Part shown: piece after piece, positions 4,816-7,273 of the stretch
How positions within the stretch are numbered: the stretch's first letter is position 1
How the letters are laid out: every line of letters begins with the position of its first letter
Assembly: GCA_017548245.1 (NCBI GenBank)
Contig: JAFYMU010000024.1
Location: 1-7,273 of the forward strand
Source: Kiritimatiellia bacterium
GTDB taxonomy: Bacteria > Verrucomicrobiota > Kiritimatiellia > RFP12 > DVOR01
Direction: 5' to 3'
DNA length: 7,273 nt
Notes under the pieces: model-generated
Database searches by the model: none
The model's input: only the letters and a program-made list of their open reading frames with translations
Told to the model about the DNA's origin: nothing
Program-made: the position numbers and the translations under genes

Positions 4816-5873
4816 AACCCGGCATCGAACGGTGGTTGGCCCATGCTAACCCCAAATGGCGCGTAGGCTTACTTTCCCATCAAGCCGCCTTACTCTCCAC
4901 AGGTGAAACCTCTGCACAAGCGATGCGCCGCGTCTTTGGCGAACGCTTTGTCGCGCTCTTTGGCCCCGAGCACGGTTACTTCGGGGCCGCTGCCGCTGGT
5001 GAAAAGATGGGACACCAACCGCATCCGCAGTGGGGCATCCCTGTTTACTCGCTCTATGGCGCTCACCGTAAACCCACCCCTGAAATGTTGGCAGGACTCG
5101 ATGTGCTCGTGGTGGACCTGCAAGACCTCGGAGTGCGGTGTTACACCTACTTGGCAACGCTCCTTTTGGCCCTTGAGGCCTGCGCCGAAAATGGCGTGAC
5201 GTGCGTTGTCTGCGAACGTCCCATTCCCTTCCATGGCCTTGAAGATGGTCCGATTGCCGAATCCGACCACTTCTCCTTTGTCGCCCCTTGCGCCCTGCCG
5301 TTGGTCTATGGCAAAACGCATCCCGAGGTTGCCACGTGGGCGAAGGCGACGCATGTTGAGCTCGCCACGATGGAAGGTTATGACGCCTTCACCTTTGAAC
5401 GCCCCCACGGCGCACCAGAATTTATCCCACCAAGCCCTGCTATTTGCACGTGGGAGACGGCGCGACTCTATCCCGCAACGGTCTTTGCAGAGGCGCTTCC
5501 GCAATATGATATTGGTCGCCAAACCGCCTACGCCTTTCGTATGCTCGGTGCACCGTGGGTGAATGGGCCTGCGCTTGCTGAGGCTGTGAACCATCGTGCC
5601 ATCCCTGGTGTGCGCGCCTTTGACTTTACCCAAGGCGAAGGACGTGGTGCAGTCCGCTTGCACATCACCGATCAGACGTGTTATCGTCCGTGGCAAACCG
5701 CCTGTGCACTGCTCACCGTGTTGCGCGAACAGTATGGCGATGAACACCTCTTTGCCCATCCCGATGCACGCCCTGCGTGGATGACCAAACTCTGTGGCAC
5801 CACGTCGTGGATGGCGCTTTTCCCTGGACTCAACCTTGCTTCTCCTGAAAAAAGTCGTGATGATTTGCAGTAA
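4812..5873 (+). CDS. DUF1343 / NamZ-like protein (predicted exo-beta-N-acetylmuramidase family, GH171)
   Basis: Members such as Bacillus subtilis NamZ (YbbC) remove N-acetylmuramic acid from the non-reducing ends of peptidoglycan fragments. Visible family marks are GLLSHQAAL (19-27), ALFGPEHGYFG (48-58, with the conserved Glu at E53), GEKMG (63-67), PVYSLYGAHRKPTPEMLAGLD (77-97), VDLQDLGVRCYTYLAT (101-116), CERPIPFHG (134-142), PPSPAICTWETARLYPATVF (206-225) and MLGAPW (244-249). The usual EGTN..GRGT segment is replaced by EALPQYDIGRQT, suggesting a divergent subfamily whose activity may differ. There is no signal peptide, so as read it would be cytoplasmic, fitting wall recycling rather than secreted lysis. 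At 353 residues it is on the short side, and the C-terminus lacks the family's closing Trp...Arg..Tyr-Leu-x-Tyr-type segment. It starts at GTG overlapping the upstream TGA and is the last gene of the five-gene run. Confidence 0.82.
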   Translation: MKPGIERWLAHANPKWRVGLLSHQAALLSTGETSAQAMRRVFGERFVALFGPEHGYFGAAAAGEKMGHQPHPQWGIPVYSLYGAHRKPTPEMLAGLDVLVVDLQDLGVRCYTYLATLLLALEACAENGVTCVVCERPIPFHGLEDGPIAESDHFSFVAPCALPLVYGKTHPEVATWAKATHVELATMEGYDAFTFERPHGAPEFIPPSPAICTWETARLYPATVFAEALPQYDIGRQTAYAFRMLGAPWVNGPALAEAVNHRAIPGVRAFDFTQGEGRGAVRLHITDQTCYRPWQTACALLTVLREQYGDEHLFAHPDARPAWMTKLCGTTSWMALFPGLNLASPEKSRDDLQ

Positions 5874-5900
5874 TCACCCATGAAATCCCGATTTGTCTGC

Positions 5901-5930
5901 TTGTGAAGCCTTGCGGGAATATGTTATCTT
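5901..5930 (+). promoter_or_regulatory. Candidate promoter upstream of folD
   Basis: TTGTGA (5901-5906) is followed after 18 bases by TATCTT (5925-5930) in the only sizeable gap (86 nt) of the plus-strand genes. It would give a leader of roughly 20-25 nt carrying the GGAG SD at 5948-5951. No terminator-like hairpin with a U-tract is seen in the gap, so read-through from the upstream genes is also possible. Confidence 0.4.
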
Positions 5931-5959
5931 ATATCTAAAGATGCGATGGAGCGTTTGAA

Positions 5960-6855
5960 ATGAAAGTTGCAGATTTAATTGACGGCAAGGTGCTTGCCGC
6001 GACGATGCGCGAAGAAATTCGTCAAAAAGTAACCGCAATGAAGGCCGAAAAGGGCATTGTCCCTGGTTTGGGCGTCATTCTCGTAGGTGATGACCCAGCC
6101 TCGCGTTCGTACGTAACCGCGAAAGAACAGGCGCTTGCCGCCGCAGGCATGCATTCGGAAGACATTCGCCTCCCCGCTACCACAACACAAGAAGAATTGC
6201 TGGCCGTGATTCACCGGTTGAACGAAACCCCGGAGATTCACGGCATTTTGGTGCAGTTGCCGCTCCCCAAAGGTTTGGATGAAGCCGCGGTGATTCGTGC
6301 GATTGCCCCCGAAAAGGATGTTGATGGCTTTACCCCTGTGAACGTGGGCCGCATGATGATTGGCGAACCCTGTTTCTTGCCTTGCACGCCCCATGGCATC
6401 ATTCAAATGCTCTTGCGTTCGGGTGTTGAAACTGCTGGCGCCCACGCGGTGGTGATTGGTCGCAGCAATATCGTGGGTAAACCCGTCGCCCAACTCTTGG
6501 CTCGTAAGGCGCCTGGCGGTAATGCCACCGTGACCCTCTGCCACACGGGCACCAAGGATTTGGCCTCCTTACGCGTCAAGCCGACATTTTGGTCGTTGCC
6601 TCTGGCCGTCCTAACACTGTGACAGGTGACATGGTCAAGCCGGGTGCGGTGGTGATTGACGTTGGCGTCAATCGTGTGCCGTGCGAAGGCACCAAGACTG
6701 GCTACCGCCTCTGCGGTGACTGTGACTTTGATTCGGTGGCGCAGGTGGCCTCTAAATTAACCCCTGTGCCGGGCGGTGTCGGTCCGATGACGATTACGAT
6801 GTTGCTTGAAAATACCTATCAAGCGGCGGTTCGTTGGTTGCAGGAGCAAGCATGA
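5960..6855 (+). CDS. folD: folD, bifunctional methylenetetrahydrofolate dehydrogenase/cyclohydrolase, interrupted by a -1 frameshift
   Basis: FolD interconverts 5,10-methylene-, 5,10-methenyl- and 10-formyl-tetrahydrofolate with NADP+ in the cytoplasm, feeding purine and formyl-Met synthesis. The first frame (5960-6622) has the catalytic domain: Y51 and K55 in SYVTAKEQ, Q99 in [10 protein letters not shown]122 in KDVDGFTP (equivalents of E. coli Y50, K54, Q98, D121), then the nucleotide-binding motif [17 protein letters not shown] (164-180). Similarity stops after TKDLASL. It resumes in the -1 frame from 6571 ([17 protein letters not shown]), through [11 protein letters not shown] and the closing signature [19 protein letters not shown], to TGA 6853-6855. 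Restoring one base near 6569-6571 gives 298 residues, the normal length. As sequenced, the protein would end at 220 residues with a wrong tail and no complete NADP site. The start has GGAG (5948-5951) eight bases upstream. This is either a sequencing/assembly error or a real mutation. Confidence 0.93.
6566..6571 (+). other. folD: Frameshift site in folD
   Basis: Frame 1 reads GCC TCC TTA CGC, while the conserved continuation is ACG CGT CAA GCC GAC ATT TTG from 6571. One base is missing between TT (6569-6570) and ACG (6571). The site is not a slippery heptamer (no X XXY YYZ with A/T runs) and no strong downstream stem-loop is obvious, so programmed -1 frameshifting is unlikely. Confidence 0.85.
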
Positions 6856-7273
6856 ATAGTACCGGCATCATTCGGTTAGGCCCCGAACCCTTTGCGCGCG
6901 ATGCCAAAGGTCAATTGGCGACGCGCATTGGTACGGTCTTTTTGCGCACGCCTGCCTTGGTGACCATTCGCGGTATTCACGCGATGCAGCGGATGGCGTT
7001 CATTGAAGAACTCAACCGCCGTCGCGCAGAGCAGGGGCTCTCTGATCTCACTGATGCCGAAGTCGATGCCGAAATCGCAGAGAGTGTAGACCTCCTCTTT
7101 GACGAAAACTTTGCCCTCATCCGTCCTGATCCGCGGAATATGGCGCTCGCCTTGCGCGGTGACGAATTCTTACAGCAGTTTGTCTCCAAACGCAAGATCC
7201 GTTTCCTTAATATCCAGAACCAACTCGTTCGTGACGCCTTGCGTACGCGTGGCGAAGCGTGGCGTATGGCGCC
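6852..7273 (+). CDS. Unrecognised protein, translationally coupled to folD, partial (runs off right edge)
   Basis: The frame opens at ATG 6852, which overlaps the folD TGA (ATGA), with AGGAG (6842-6846) five bases upstream: a strong start. There are 140 whole codons with no stop before the edge. There is no signal peptide or membrane segment. Residues 21-40 look beta-rich ([17 protein letters not shown]). Residues 42-82 are helical and charged ([20 protein letters not shown], then [14 protein letters not shown]). Then come FALIRPDP (87-94), a basic patch VSKRKIRF (111-118) and RTRGEAWRM (131-139). The segment [14 protein letters not shown] could be a linker between two domains. I cannot assign a family. 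The coupling suggests it is made in proportion to FolD, but that alone does not imply a folate role. Confidence 0.8.
   Translation, partial: MNSTGIIRLGPEPFARDAKGQLATRIGTVFLRTPALVTIRGIHAMQRMAFIEELNRRRAEQGLSDLTDAEVDAEIAESVDLLFDENFALIRPDPRNMALALRGDEFLQQFVSKRKIRFLNIQNQLVRDALRTRGEAWRMA

Noticed and set aside
4890..5759. Long minus-strand open frame (289 codons) opposite the NamZ-like gene
   Set aside because: It lies wholly antisense to a gene with clear family motifs, has no SD, and its translation is rich in Arg/Gly/His with no domain. It results from the codon bias of the sense gene.
5899..5909. GCTT-GTG-AAGC hairpin as terminator of the five-gene run
   Set aside because: It has only a 4-bp stem with no following T-run, and it overlaps the candidate folD -35 box.
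5975..6544. Minus-strand open frame (189 codons) opposite folD
   Set aside because: It is antisense to unmistakable FolD sequence, and no SD or family signature is present.
6560..6625. Programmed -1 ribosomal frameshifting in folD
   Set aside because: No slippery heptamer, no SD-like stimulator and no strong stem-loop are seen at the frame change, and FolD is not known to use recoding.

Overview
The window is a piece of bacterial chromosome with moderate G+C and densely packed genes. The coding style is TTG/GTG/GCG-rich, several genes overlap or nearly touch, and Shine-Dalgarno (SD) sequences are purine-rich. The combination of a TolA-like coiled-coil/TPR envelope protein, a GH171/DUF1343 (NamZ-like) protein with a VPPSPA/LYPATVF-type core, and an unrecognised folD neighbour suggests an uncultured member of the PVC group (Verrucomicrobiota/Kiritimatiellota/Lentisphaerota). 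This assignment rests on the feel of the protein families only and is not firm. There are no rRNA, tRNA, CRISPR or insertion-sequence signatures.

Layout. Positions 1-284 (minus strand) hold the first 94 codons of an unrecognised, probably exported or membrane-anchored protein that runs off the left edge. Positions 285-971 are an AT-richer divergent intergenic region. It has outward-facing promoters at both ends, several inverted and direct repeats, and a 37-codon reading frame on the minus strand (578-691) that looks coding but lacks an RBS. Positions 972-5873 (plus strand) form a tight five-gene run with gaps of about 24, 2, 11 and -4 nt: a zinc-type cation diffusion facilitator, a signal-peptide-bearing coiled-coil/TPR protein, a Nudix ADP-ribose pyrophosphatase-like enzyme, a class I SAM methyltransferase, and a NamZ/DUF1343-like protein. 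After an 86-nt gap with its own candidate promoter comes folD (5960-6855), which is broken by a one-base frameshift near 6569-6571. It overlaps by 4 nt an unrecognised gene that runs off the right edge.

How the genes may work together. The five-gene run mixes metal efflux, an envelope structural protein, a house-cleaning nucleotide hydrolase, an unassigned methyltransferase and a predicted N-acetylmuramic-acid glycosidase. An envelope/cell-wall maintenance theme is possible, but co-transcription is the only direct support. FolD supplies one-carbon folate intermediates, and its downstream partner is probably translationally coupled to it.

Points deserving a second look: the folD frameshift; a 12-bp element shared by the two divergent promoters; an abrupt strand-composition (G versus C) flip across the intergenic region; the cluster of TTGCTC repeats; the hidden short reading frame; and the apparently shortened C-terminus of the NamZ-like protein. 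No clearly new biological system is evident.
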